In this document: positions 53,015 to 61,463 of the stretch, piece by piece
Position numbering within the stretch: the first letter of the stretch is position 1
Layout: each line of letters begins with the position of its first letter
NCBI GenBank assembly: GCA_016213325.1
Contig: JACRAY010000016.1
Span: 62,001-126,000, forward strand
Direction of reading: 5' to 3'
Length of the DNA stretch: 64,000 nucleotides
Origin: Burkholderiales bacterium
GTDB taxonomy: Bacteria > Pseudomonadota > Gammaproteobacteria > Burkholderiales > Burkholderiaceae_C
Notes under the pieces: model-generated
Told to the model about the DNA's origin: nothing
Database searches by the model: none
What the model saw: only the letters and a program-made list of their open reading frames with translations
Position numbers and translations under genes: made by a program

Positions 53015-54388
53015 ATGAACGCATCAGACGTAGCCACCCTGCTGGAGGACAGCCCTGAGTGGGGCATATTCCGAATCGACCGCCGTGCATTCGAGGACCC
53101 AGAGGTTTTCGAGCTGGAAATGCAGCACGTGTTCGAAGCCAACTGGGTGTTCCTCGGGCACGCGTCGCAGGCTCCGAAGCCGAACGACTACTTCACGACG
53201 TGGCTCGGCCGTGCACCGGTCGTGGTCATGCGGGACATGGAAGGGCGGCTGAACGCGTTCATCAACAGCTGCCCGCACAAGCGGGCGACCCTGTTTCATT
53301 CGGCCTCTGGCAATGCCCGTGTCAAGGTCTGCCGTTATCACGGCTGGGCTTTCGACAGTAGTGGCCGCAACAAGCTGGTGAAAGCGCGCGAAGCCGGTGC
53401 TTATGCGGAAGCGTTCAACCAAGCAGACCACAACCTCCAAGCGGTCGCTCGTTTCGGCAACTATCGCGGCATGCTCTTCGGGACGCTGAACCCGAAGGCA
53501 ATCGACCTGGAGGAGTACCTCGGGGATGCGCGGACTATGCTCGACCTGATGATCGACCAGAGCCCCGACGGCATCGAGCTGGTTCCGGGCGTGGTGAAGT
53601 ACACCTTCGAGGGCAACTGGAAGTTTCAGCTCGAAAACTGTAGCGATGGGTACCACTTCACGTCGACGCACTCATCGTTCTTGGGCCTGGTCGAGCAGCG
53701 CGCGCGCAATGCGAAGCAAACGGGCGGCGTCAAGACAGTCTGGCACAACAACCGTCCCTGGGAGTCGAGCGACGCGAAGCTGGGCACGTTCAGCTTCGAG
53801 CATGGCCACAGCCTGCTTTGGTCATCACAAGTCAATCTCGACAATCACCCGCTGATCGGGCGCCTGCAGGAGCTGCAGGAACGGGTCGGCAGCGATCGCG
53901 CAAAGTGGATGTTCGCGAACCGAAGCTCCACGATCTTCCCGAACCTGCAGATTGCCGAGAACGCAGCCAGTCAACTGCGTGTGATGCGGCCCATCTCCGC
54001 CACACGCACCGAGATGACGACCTACTGCTTCGGCCCGGTCGGCGAGAGCCGCGAAGCGCGGGCGCAGCGCATCCGCCAGTACGAAGACTTCTTCAACCCG
54101 AGCGGCTTGGCGACCCCCGACGACACGGTCGCCTATGAGGACTGCCAGCTCGGTTATTCCGCACCAACGCGGCAGCGGCAGCTTGGCTACATGCGAGGCG
54201 GGACCGTCACGTCCGCCGAACCAAACGCGCATGCGCGCGAACTGGGCATACGACCTGTCGCCTCGGTAGAAGGCGCCATCGAGTTGTACGACGAAACTTT
54301 GATGCGCACCAGCTATCGCGTGTGGCATCGCCACCTGGTCGAGGGCGCGCGGCGCAACGCCGCGGCCTGCAAAGGGGAGCAGGCATGA
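53015..54388 (+). CDS. Rieske aromatic dioxygenase alpha subunit, benzoate/anthranilate dioxygenase-like
   Basis: A 457-residue oxygenase large subunit. Rieske ligands are C86, H88, C106 and H109; catalytic-iron residues are D211, H214 and H219 (ENCSDGYHFTSTHSSF). The N-terminus and EGNWKFQLENCSDGYH match the benzoate/toluate/2-halobenzoate/anthranilate group. It would turn an aromatic acid into a cis-diol. No ferredoxin or reductase gene follows; the only such reductase in the window is at 2741-3697. Confidence 0.9.
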   Translation: MNASDVATLLEDSPEWGIFRIDRRAFEDPEVFELEMQHVFEANWVFLGHASQAPKPNDYFTTWLGRAPVVVMRDMEGRLNAFINSCPHKRATLFHSASGNARVKVCRYHGWAFDSSGRNKLVKAREAGAYAEAFNQADHNLQAVARFGNYRGMLFGTLNPKAIDLEEYLGDARTMLDLMIDQSPDGIELVPGVVKYTFEGNWKFQLENCSDGYHFTSTHSSFLGLVEQRARNAKQTGGVKTVWHNNRPWESSDAKLGTFSFEHGHSLLWSSQVNLDNHPLIGRLQELQERVGSDRAKWMFANRSSTIFPNLQIAENAASQLRVMRPISATRTEMTTYCFGPVGESREARAQRIRQYEDFFNPSGLATPDDTVAYEDCQLGYSAPTRQRQLGYMRGGTVTSAEPNAHARELGIRPVASVEGAIELYDETLMRTSYRVWHRHLVEGARRNAAACKGEQA

Positions 54389-54885
54389 TGGCATCCGGGG
54401 CGCAACAAGCAGCGGAAGTACTGGCCCACGAAGCGTTCCTCTTGGACAGCCGGCGGTGGGACGACTGGCTGGCGCTGTTCACGGACGACGTAGAGTTCTG
54501 GGTGCCGGCGTGGCGCACGGAAAACGAGCCCACAAACGACCCGCAAACCCAGCTCTCCCTGATTTACCTGCGGGGGATCGGCGCAGTCAAGGAGCGCGTC
54601 TGGCGGGTCACGTCGGGCCTCTCGCGGGCCTCCGAGACATTGCATCGCACGACGCACGTGCTCGGTAGCATCATGGTGCAGCCCGGCGGGTCGGAGACGG
54701 AATGCAAGCTGCTGTCCGGGGGGGCCGTCCACGTGTACAGCCCCATCACGACGGTGCAGCACTGCTTCTTCGGACGCTACCAGTACACGCTGCGCAAGGT
54801 CGACGACAGCTGGAAGATCGCTCGCAAGCACGTGACACTGATGAATGACTGCGTTCCGACCATGCTCGATTTCTACAGCATCTGA
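54385..54885 (+). CDS. aromatic dioxygenase beta subunit
   Basis: A 166-residue SnoaL-fold small subunit (HEAFLLDSRRWDDWLALFTD, RTTHVLGSIMVQP, LRKVDDSWKIARKHVTL) typical of BenB/XylY/AndAd. Its ATG overlaps the alpha stop (ATGA) and GGGGAG precedes it. Together with the alpha subunit it should form an (alpha-beta)3 hexamer. Confidence 0.9.
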   Translation: MMASGAQQAAEVLAHEAFLLDSRRWDDWLALFTDDVEFWVPAWRTENEPTNDPQTQLSLIYLRGIGAVKERVWRVTSGLSRASETLHRTTHVLGSIMVQPGGSETECKLLSGGAVHVYSPITTVQHCFFGRYQYTLRKVDDSWKIARKHVTLMNDCVPTMLDFYSI

Positions 54886-55010
54886 GAACACCGGGCCGCC
54901 GTGCGAGGCAGCGCATTGCTCAGGCCAAGCAGCCGCCCCGCTCGTGTCCTCGAGGCGTGCACCTGGCGCGACCTAGCGCCGATGGGCGCTTCGCGTCGGA
55001 AAGGCTTCAA

Positions 55011-55463
55011 ATGACACACGCAATCACAGAGCCGATACTTGCCTGGCAGGACGACTTCGCGCTAGGTCACGCACCCATGGACAACACGCACCGGGAGTTC
55101 GTCGCGTGTGTGGACGCGTTGCTTCGCGCAGACGATGTGAGCCTGCACGACGCGCTGGAAGCTTTCGGCGACCACGTGCGCCGGCATTTCGCAGAAGAAG
55201 ACGAGCAGATGCGGCAGACCGCTTACGGCAACGCGGGTTGCCACATCGAGGAGCACGAGGCCGTGCTGCGTTCGCTCGCGGAGGTCCAGGTCGCTCTTGC
55301 CGAAGGTCGCCGGGAAGTGGTGCGCTCCTTTGCGCACGCGCTGGCCGACTGGTTTCCCGAGCACGCCCGCGTGATGGACCAGGGACTCGCCGGCTGGTTG
55401 ATGCAGCACCGCTTCGGCGGCTCCCCCGTTGTGATCCGGCGCCGCGAAACGCAGCGCGCCTGA
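55011..55463 (+). CDS. bacteriohemerythrin
   Basis: A 150-residue four-helix O2-binding protein. The di-iron ligands are seen as HREFV, HVRRHFAEEDEQM and HIEEHEAV, with a later H near DWFPEHARVMD. AAAGG stands upstream of ATG 55011. Its place between an oxygenase and a flavin oxidase suggests oxygen supply or sensing; this is inference. Confidence 0.87.
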   Translation: MTHAITEPILAWQDDFALGHAPMDNTHREFVACVDALLRADDVSLHDALEAFGDHVRRHFAEEDEQMRQTAYGNAGCHIEEHEAVLRSLAEVQVALAEGRREVVRSFAHALADWFPEHARVMDQGLAGWLMQHRFGGSPVVIRRRETQRA

Positions 55464-55466
55464 ACG

Positions 55467-56630
55467 ATGAACCTCACGAACGCGCATTCGATCGAGGACT
55501 TGCGCCGGCTCGCGCGTCGGCGGCTGCCGCGGGCGGTCTTCGACTTCTTCGATGGCGGCGCGGAGGACGAGACCACCCTGCGCGCCAACCGGGAACGCTT
55601 CGAGCGGATCCGGCTGCGGCCGCGCATGCTTGTGGACGTGCAGCAGCCGGACCTGTCGACGAGCATAGTCGGTACGCCAGCGGCCGCACCTATCGTGATC
55701 GCCCCTACCGGCGCAATCGGGACCGGCTGGCCCAATGCGGACTTGGCAATCGCCAAGGTTGCTGCGCGCCTGGGCATTCCGTACACGCTGTCCACGACCG
55801 CCACCAACACCATCGAGGAGATCGCGAAACAGGCGGGGGGGCGCCTGTGGTTCCAGCTGTACGTCGTGCGGGACGCATCCTTCGTGCAGAGGCTGCTGCA
55901 GAGAGCCGCCACTTCCGGCTTCGAGGGACTGGTGGTGACGGTGGATCTCGCGGTGGGGGGCAAGCGCGAGCGCGACCTGCGCAATCGGTTCACGGTACCG
56001 CTGCGGCCAAATTGGCAGACCTTTCGCGACTTGGCGAGCCATCCGGCCTGGTGCTGGCAGATGTTCAAGCACGGGCAGCCGCGCTTCGACAACCTGGCCG
56101 GCTTCCAAGGCGCGGCGGAGCCGCGCGCCGCGGTTGCGGCCAAGTTGGCGCAGAACCTCGACGCTTCCTTCGACTGGGCCGGGCTGCAGCGCCTGCGCGA
56201 TGCGTGGCACCACAAGCTGCTGGTCAAAGGCGTTGCGCGCGGGGAGGATGCGGAGCGGCTGGCTAGCCTCGGCGTCGACGGCGTCTGGGTGTCCAACCAT
56301 GGCGGGCGCCAGCTCGATGGCGCGATCGCCTCCGCCGACGCGCTGCCCGAGGTGGCGCAGGCGGTGGCCGGACGCATTCCGTTGCTGGTCGACTCTGGCG
56401 TGCGGCGCGGCGTGGACATCGTCAAAGCGGTTGCGCTCGGCGCGCAGGCCGTGGCCATCGGTCGTGCGACGCTGTACGGCGCAGCAGCTGGCGGGGAAGC
56501 TGGGGCTGAACGAGCACTGGCCATACTCACCGAGGAACTGCGACGGGCCATGCAGCTGTGTGGCACGCCTCGGGTGGCGGACATCGGGCCGGCCCTCCTG
56601 CAAGTCAACGTTCCGACGGAGGTCGCCTGA
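55467..56630 (+). CDS. FMN-dependent alpha-hydroxy acid dehydrogenase, mandelate dehydrogenase-like
   Basis: A 387-residue TIM-barrel flavoenzyme. Family landmarks are RRRLPRAVFDFFDGGAEDE, the FMN segment PTGAIG, catalytic His in VSNHGGRQLDG and DSGVRRGVDIVKA. It fits (S)-mandelate or L-lactate dehydrogenases (MdlB, LldD). In this setting mandelate to benzoylformate is a plausible reaction, but no benzoylformate decarboxylase is in the window. It starts three bases after the hemerythrin stop. Confidence 0.88.
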   Translation: MNLTNAHSIEDLRRLARRRLPRAVFDFFDGGAEDETTLRANRERFERIRLRPRMLVDVQQPDLSTSIVGTPAAAPIVIAPTGAIGTGWPNADLAIAKVAARLGIPYTLSTTATNTIEEIAKQAGGRLWFQLYVVRDASFVQRLLQRAATSGFEGLVVTVDLAVGGKRERDLRNRFTVPLRPNWQTFRDLASHPAWCWQMFKHGQPRFDNLAGFQGAAEPRAAVAAKLAQNLDASFDWAGLQRLRDAWHHKLLVKGVARGEDAERLASLGVDGVWVSNHGGRQLDGAIASADALPEVAQAVAGRIPLLVDSGVRRGVDIVKAVALGAQAVAIGRATLYGAAAGGEAGAERALAILTEELRRAMQLCGTPRVADIGPALLQVNVPTEVA

Positions 56631-56692
56631 GCAAACTTGCCCTGGGTGTCCGGCGGCCATGATGCGCCTCTGGCGCCTGTTGGCTTCCGACC

Positions 56693-58288
56693 TCAGTTGG
56701 CTTGGGCCGCGCGCTCGCGCTCGCGCAGTCGGAAGCGCTGGATCTTTCCCGTCGCGGTCTTTGGCAGCTCATCGACGAACTCGATCGCGCGCGGATATTT
56801 GTAGGGCGCGAGTCGGTCCTTCACAAAGGCCTTCAATTCCGCATCGGTGGTGGCCGCTCCCTGCTTGATGACTACGAAGGCCTTCGTCTTGGTGAGCCCT
56901 TCCGCGTCCTCGACGCCGATCACAGCGGCTTCCAGGACAGCGGGGTGCTGCACCAGCGTCGCTTCCACCTCGAACGGACTCACATAGATGCCGCTGACCT
57001 TGAGCATGTCGTCGCTGCGACCGGCGTACGTGTAGGTGCCGTCGGAGTTTCGGACGTACTTGTCCCCGCTCTTCGTCCAGCCGCCCTGAAACGTTTCGCG
57101 GGTTTTTTGCCGGTTGCCCCAGTACATCATGGCGGCACTCGGGCCGTGGATATATAAATCGCCCGGCTCGCCCTCAGGCACCGGTTCTCCATCGTCGCGA
57201 CGCAGCTCGATCTCGTAGCCGGGTACAGGCCATCCCGTAGTCCCGTACCGGACTTCGCCGGGCCGATTCGAAAGGAAAATGTGCAGCATCTCGGTCGAGC
57301 CGATACCGTCCACGATGTCAACACCGAAGTGCGCCTTGAATCGCTCACCGAGTTCAGCGGGGAGCGCCTCGCCGGCCGACGAAACGAGCCGCAAAGCGAC
57401 ACTCTCGCGCGGGGGCAGCTGAAGTGACGCGAGCATTCCTGCGAAGCCAGTTGGAGCGCCATAGAAGATCGTGGGGCAAACGTTTCCAACCCCGCCCGTC
57501 AAGCGTTTGAACGTCGCCTCGGGCGTCGGCCGTTCCGCCATGAGGATCGTCGTGGCGCCGACTGAAAGTGGAAAAGTCAGAGCGTTGCCCAGCCCGTAGG
57601 CGAAGAACAACTTGGCCGCAGAAAAGCAGACGTCGTCGCTGCGCATCTGCAATACACCCTTGGCGTAAAGCTCACAGGTCCAATACGGATTCCCGTGGGA
57701 GTGCACTGTGCCCTTTGGGCGCCCGGTGGAACCCGACGAGTACAGCCAGAAGGCGGGATCATCGGGACCTGTTCGTGCCGCACGTGCGCCAAGGGTCGCG
57801 TTCTCGAGGAAGACCTCGAATTCGACTTCGGCTGGATGCAGTGGTGCGACGGGGCGCGACACGATCACCTTCGCCACTTCGTGATCGCTGCGCGTCAATG
57901 CAGAAGTGATGGCCGGCAGCAACGACCCGGACACGAGCACGGCGTGGGCACGCGAGTGTTCGAGCATGTACACGTAGTCGTCAGCCGTGAGCAGCGTGTT
58001 GACGGCAACGGGCACGATGCCGGCATAGATGGCCCCCAGGAACGCGACAGGCCAGTCATTGCAGTCGTGCATCGCCAGCAGCACGCGCTCTTCGCGCCGG
58101 ATTCCTAGCGCGCGCAGCGCCGCGGCCATGCGGCGCACGCGCTCGTCGAGTGCGCCGTACGAGAGCGAGCCGTCGTCGTCGATGAACGCAGCCTTCGCTG
58201 CGCGTTCGGCGTTCACCGTGAGGAGGTGTTCCGCGAAGTTGAAGAGGTCTGGCGGCGGAGTGACCGTGGTAGGTGGCATACGGCTCAT
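56693..58288 (-). CDS. bclA: benzoate-CoA ligase
   Basis: A 531-residue AMP-forming ligase of the BclA/BadA type. It has WLYSSGSTGRPKGTVHSH near residues 170-187, IGSTEMLHIFLSN, KSGDKYVRNSDGTYTYAGRSDDMLK in part and PKTATGKIQRFRLR at the end. It converts benzoate (or a ring-substituted benzoate) to the CoA ester that feeds the box pathway. It stands three bases after the boxD gene. Confidence 0.9.
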   Translation of the reverse strand: MSRMPPTTVTPPPDLFNFAEHLLTVNAERAAKAAFIDDDGSLSYGALDERVRRMAAALRALGIRREERVLLAMHDCNDWPVAFLGAIYAGIVPVAVNTLLTADDYVYMLEHSRAHAVLVSGSLLPAITSALTRSDHEVAKVIVSRPVAPLHPAEVEFEVFLENATLGARAARTGPDDPAFWLYSSGSTGRPKGTVHSHGNPYWTCELYAKGVLQMRSDDVCFSAAKLFFAYGLGNALTFPLSVGATTILMAERPTPEATFKRLTGGVGNVCPTIFYGAPTGFAGMLASLQLPPRESVALRLVSSAGEALPAELGERFKAHFGVDIVDGIGSTEMLHIFLSNRPGEVRYGTTGWPVPGYEIELRRDDGEPVPEGEPGDLYIHGPSAAMMYWGNRQKTRETFQGGWTKSGDKYVRNSDGTYTYAGRSDDMLKVSGIYVSPFEVEATLVQHPAVLEAAVIGVEDAEGLTKTKAFVVIKQGAATTDAELKAFVKDRLAPYKYPRAIEFVDELPKTATGKIQRFRLRERERAAQAN

Positions 58289-58291
58289 CGA

Positions 58292-59839
58292 TCAGTTCAA
58301 AGCACACAGCACAGTGGTCGCTGCCTGGACGGCCGCGCGGCGATGGTAGAAGTTCAGGGCGCGCAGGCCTCCGAGCTCTTCACCGCCACCGGCTCTACCG
58401 GGCCCGCCGTGCAGCGATTGCGGCATGACGTTGCCATGGCCGGTCTGCGATTCGGCCACATCCGGCGAGATCACGTGAACGCGCCCATGGCTGTCCGCGA
58501 GCTCGAGCGCAGTTGCGGCAAGCATGTCTGCGCCACTGCCGTACAAGGAGGCAACTAGCGATCCTTGACCTCGGCGCAGCAGTGCAAGCGCGTGTTCCGT
58601 ATCGCGATACGGCATCAGCGTGGCCACGGGGCCGAAGACTTCCATGTCGTGCAATTGCGAGTTGCGATCGGGATCGCGCGCGCCCAGCAAGGTCGGGCCG
58701 ATGCAGCACGCGATTTGCGGATTTGCATCCACTATTGGATGCGCTGCGCCGTCGTGCAGGACTTGCGTATGTGCCTTGAGTTCGGCCAAGCCTTCCCGCA
58801 CGGAAACGAACTGCTCTTTGCTCACGAGCGACCCCATGCGAACGGCGTCGTTGCGGGGGTTGCCGACGACAGTCTTCGCCAGGCGTGCCGAAATCGCTTC
58901 TGCCGCCTCTTCGAACAGTTCCTCCGGCACGAATACCCGGCGGATCGCAGTGCACTTCTGGCCAGATTTCTGCGTCATCTCGCGGGCCACTTCCTTCGCG
59001 AGCAGGTCGAGCGCTTCCGGCGCGGCTGGATCACTGCGGAGGAGCAATGCGCTGTTGATGCTGTCGGCCTCGATGTTCACGCGCACGGAGCGACGGCTGA
59101 TGGCCGGGTGTGATCGGATGATCGATGCAGTGTCTGCCGAACCGGTGAAGGAGACCACGTCGAAGGGCTGCAGTTGGTCCAGCAGTCCGGCCGAGGAGCC
59201 GCAAATGACGGACAGGGCACCTTGAGGGAGCACACCGGCTTGCACAACGTCATGCACCATGCGCTGCGTCAGCCACGCCGTCGCCGTCGCAGGCTTGACG
59301 ACAACCGGCACCCCGGCCAGCAGCGCGGGCGCGGCCTTTTCCCAAAGCCCCCAACCGGGAAAGTTGAAGGCGTTGATGAACAGGGCAACGCCACGTGTGG
59401 GCACGAGGACGTGCTGCGACTGGAACGCCGGGTCCTTGCCGAGGCGGGCCATCTCACCATCGACCAGGCGGTGGCGCTCGCCCAGCGCCTGACCCAGCTT
59501 CGCGAACGTTGTGAGGGTGTATATGCCGCCGTCCACGTCCACTGCTGTGTCGTTGCGCACCGTGCCACTGTTGGCCGTCGAGATTTCGTAGTAGTCGTCG
59601 CGCCTGGCCTGCAGCACCTTGGCAATTGCGTCGAGCAGGCTCGCGCGCTGCCCGTAGCTCATGGCGCGCAGCGCGGGGCCGGCCTTCTCGCGCGCGAATG
59701 CGAAGCCTTCGGCGAGATTCAGGCCACTCGCATCAACGCGGACGAGTTCATGCCCCAGGACAGGGTCGAACAGCGGCGCGCCGGGTCCGGTTCCGTGCTG
59801 CGCACGACCCGCCAGGTAGTTGGAAAGTAGTTCGGTCAC
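58292..59839 (-). CDS. boxD: 3,4-dehydroadipyl-CoA semialdehyde dehydrogenase
   Basis: A 515-residue aldehyde dehydrogenase of the BoxD/PaaZ-N group. It has [36 protein letters not shown], the glutamate in NIEADSIN and the catalytic cysteine in [14 protein letters not shown]. It oxidises the aldehyde made by BoxC to 3,4-dehydroadipyl-CoA. Operon with the CoA ligase. Confidence 0.9.
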   Translation of the reverse strand: MTELLSNYLAGRAQHGTGPGAPLFDPVLGHELVRVDASGLNLAEGFAFAREKAGPALRAMSYGQRASLLDAIAKVLQARRDDYYEISTANSGTVRNDTAVDVDGGIYTLTTFAKLGQALGERHRLVDGEMARLGKDPAFQSQHVLVPTRGVALFINAFNFPGWGLWEKAAPALLAGVPVVVKPATATAWLTQRMVHDVVQAGVLPQGALSVICGSSAGLLDQLQPFDVVSFTGSADTASIIRSHPAISRRSVRVNIEADSINSALLLRSDPAAPEALDLLAKEVAREMTQKSGQKCTAIRRVFVPEELFEEAAEAISARLAKTVVGNPRNDAVRMGSLVSKEQFVSVREGLAELKAHTQVLHDGAAHPIVDANPQIACCIGPTLLGARDPDRNSQLHDMEVFGPVATLMPYRDTEHALALLRRGQGSLVASLYGSGADMLAATALELADSHGRVHVISPDVAESQTGHGNVMPQSLHGGPGRAGGGEELGGLRALNFYHRRAAVQAATTVLCALN

Positions 59840-59848
59840 GAGACTTAA

Positions 59849-60330
59849 TCAGCGGGTGAATTCGATGGCACCTTGCGGCAAGAGGTAGAGGACGAGCGCA
59901 CGCCCATTTGCCACGGTCGGACGATGGCCGCTGCCGGGCGGGTAGACGACCCAGCCTGCCGGTTGGCTGTCGAACCGCGCTTCGCCGTCCAGCGGCATGA
60001 CGAGATCGATCTCGCCGTTGGGATGAATGTGATGCGGGCCCGCGACGTCCTTCATGTCGACGACGTCGACCGAAAGCCCGTGCAGGCTCGCGTCGGGCTT
60101 GAAGATGCGCCCATAGCGGATGCCGCCACCCTCGCGGTTGCAGAGCCAGCCTTGGGCGACGCCGGCCTCCAGCAGGCTTTGAGGAGCTCGTACACCGGCG
60201 ACATGGCGCCGTGACGGGCATTTAGCCATTGCGCAAGTTCTGCGTTGAGCGGGCGGCCGTCCAGTTCGACTGCAAGTGATTCGAGCTGCGAGCGGAAGAG
60301 TTCGGGGGTGGGCTGCTGGATCGAGTGCAT
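59849..60330 (-). pseudogene. DUF4863 family gene with a frameshift
   Basis: From ATG 60330 one frame reads ELAQWLNARHGAMSPVYELL; the next 110 residues are in another frame, from SLLEAGVAQGWLCNREGG to YLLPQGAIEF. One base is missing near 60178-60184, at the equivalent of LKAACETGARAGWLC in the intact paralogue at 37173-37643. Each half is well conserved, so the lesion is recent or a sequence error. Homologues are common in box clusters. Confidence 0.8.
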
Positions 60331-60386
60331 CGCAAATAGAAAGCAGAGGAAAACTGACTTGGCTCAACCTTGCATCGGCAGTTAAG

Positions 60387-60450
60387 ATGCAATATCGTGC
60401 ATGCGCACTGTAGTTCTGAAATTTGCCCTATGTCAAGCACAATATTGCAT
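60387..60450. promoter_or_regulatory. pair of inverted 15-bp sites, probable BoxR operator
   Basis: ATGCAATATCGTGCA at 60387-60401 and, on the other strand, ATGCAATATTGTGCT at 60436-60450 share 13 of 15 bases in inverted order. The first is in the divergent promoter, the second just inside the boxR reading frame. BoxR is known to repress box promoters through TGCA-containing sites. A looser GCAT-TATG-ATGC element occurs at 61401-61412 upstream of boxC. Confidence 0.6.
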
Positions 60451-61368
60451 GAACAGCCGTTTTCACCAAGTAGGCAGCTGCAGGATGCTTCAGCCAAGCA
60501 CCCTTTCCTAGTTAGCTTGGGCGACCGGGTCCGTGCTTTGCGCAGCCGCCGCGGCATGACGCGCAAGGCGCTGGCCGAGGCTGCTGAGGTGTCCGAGCGC
60601 CACTTGGGGAACCTCGAGCTGGGAGTTGGAAATCCCTCCGTCCTCATCCTCTTGCAGGTGGCGCAGGCGCTGAAGACCAGCCCCGCCGAGCTGCTCGACG
60701 AGCAGGCTGCGCGGTCGGCCGAGTGGCTGCTGATCCGCGAACTGCTGGCGAACCAGGACGAGGCGACGCTGCGCCGTGCGCGCGAGACCATCCTGCCGAT
60801 CGTGGATGCCTCGACGTCCGCGGCCGGCCCGCGGCCCACGCGCGTCGCGCTGATCGGTCTGCGCGGGGCGGGCAAGTCCACGCTCGGGCGTATGTTGGCG
60901 GAGGATCTGGACTACCCGTTCGTCGAGCTAAGCAAGGCCATCGAGACATTCGCGGGTTGCACGGTCAGTGAGATCCAGGCGCTGTACGGCCAGAACGCAT
61001 ACCGCCGATATGAGCGCCGCGCCCTCGAAGAAACCATCCAGACCTACCCCGAGGCTGTCATCGCCACTCCAGGCGGATTGGTCGCCGAGCCCGCCACGCT
61101 GAACCTGCTGCTGTCGCATTGCACGACGGTCTGGTTGCGAGCCCACCCCGAAGACCACATGCAGCGCGTGCAGGCCCAAGGCGACACCCGGCCAATGGCT
61201 GGCAACGCCGAAGCAATGGAAGACTTGAGGGGCATCCTCGCGCACCGTTCTCCTTTCTATGCGAAGGCGGAATTGCACCTGGACACCAGCGCAAAGCCGC
61301 TGGACGAAACGTTCCTGTCGCTTCGCGCGATGGTACGCAAGGCGCTGCAGCTCGATGCAAAAGCTTAG
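60430..61368 (+). CDS. boxR: benzoyl-CoA responsive repressor BoxR
   Basis: A 312-residue two-domain regulator: an XRE helix-turn-helix (LGDRVRALRSRRGMTRKALA, then ERHLGNLELGVGNPSVLILL) at residues about 28-90 and a shikimate-kinase-like C-terminal domain (ALIGLRGAGKSTLGRML near 140, then ATPGGLVAEPATLN). This combination is diagnostic of BoxR, which releases DNA on binding benzoyl-CoA. ATG 60430 is the only internal start before the HTH. Confidence 0.93.
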   Translation: MSSTILHEQPFSPSRQLQDASAKHPFLVSLGDRVRALRSRRGMTRKALAEAAEVSERHLGNLELGVGNPSVLILLQVAQALKTSPAELLDEQAARSAEWLLIRELLANQDEATLRRARETILPIVDASTSAAGPRPTRVALIGLRGAGKSTLGRMLAEDLDYPFVELSKAIETFAGCTVSEIQALYGQNAYRRYERRALEETIQTYPEAVIATPGGLVAEPATLNLLLSHCTTVWLRAHPEDHMQRVQAQGDTRPMAGNAEAMEDLRGILAHRSPFYAKAELHLDTSAKPLDETFLSLRAMVRKALQLDAKA

Positions 61369-61463
61369 GCAAAAAACTGCTTGTCAGCTCTCCATGATGT
61401 GCATTATGATGCCGTTTATCCGCTGCGATGAACGGCACTTTAGTGCTTCTACCGGAGAGACCT

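Noticed and set aside
61428-61463. ATG at 61428 as the boxC start
   Set aside because: It lacks a ribosome site, and TTG at 61464 with GGAGAGACC gives a length closer to known BoxC; kept only as an alternative.
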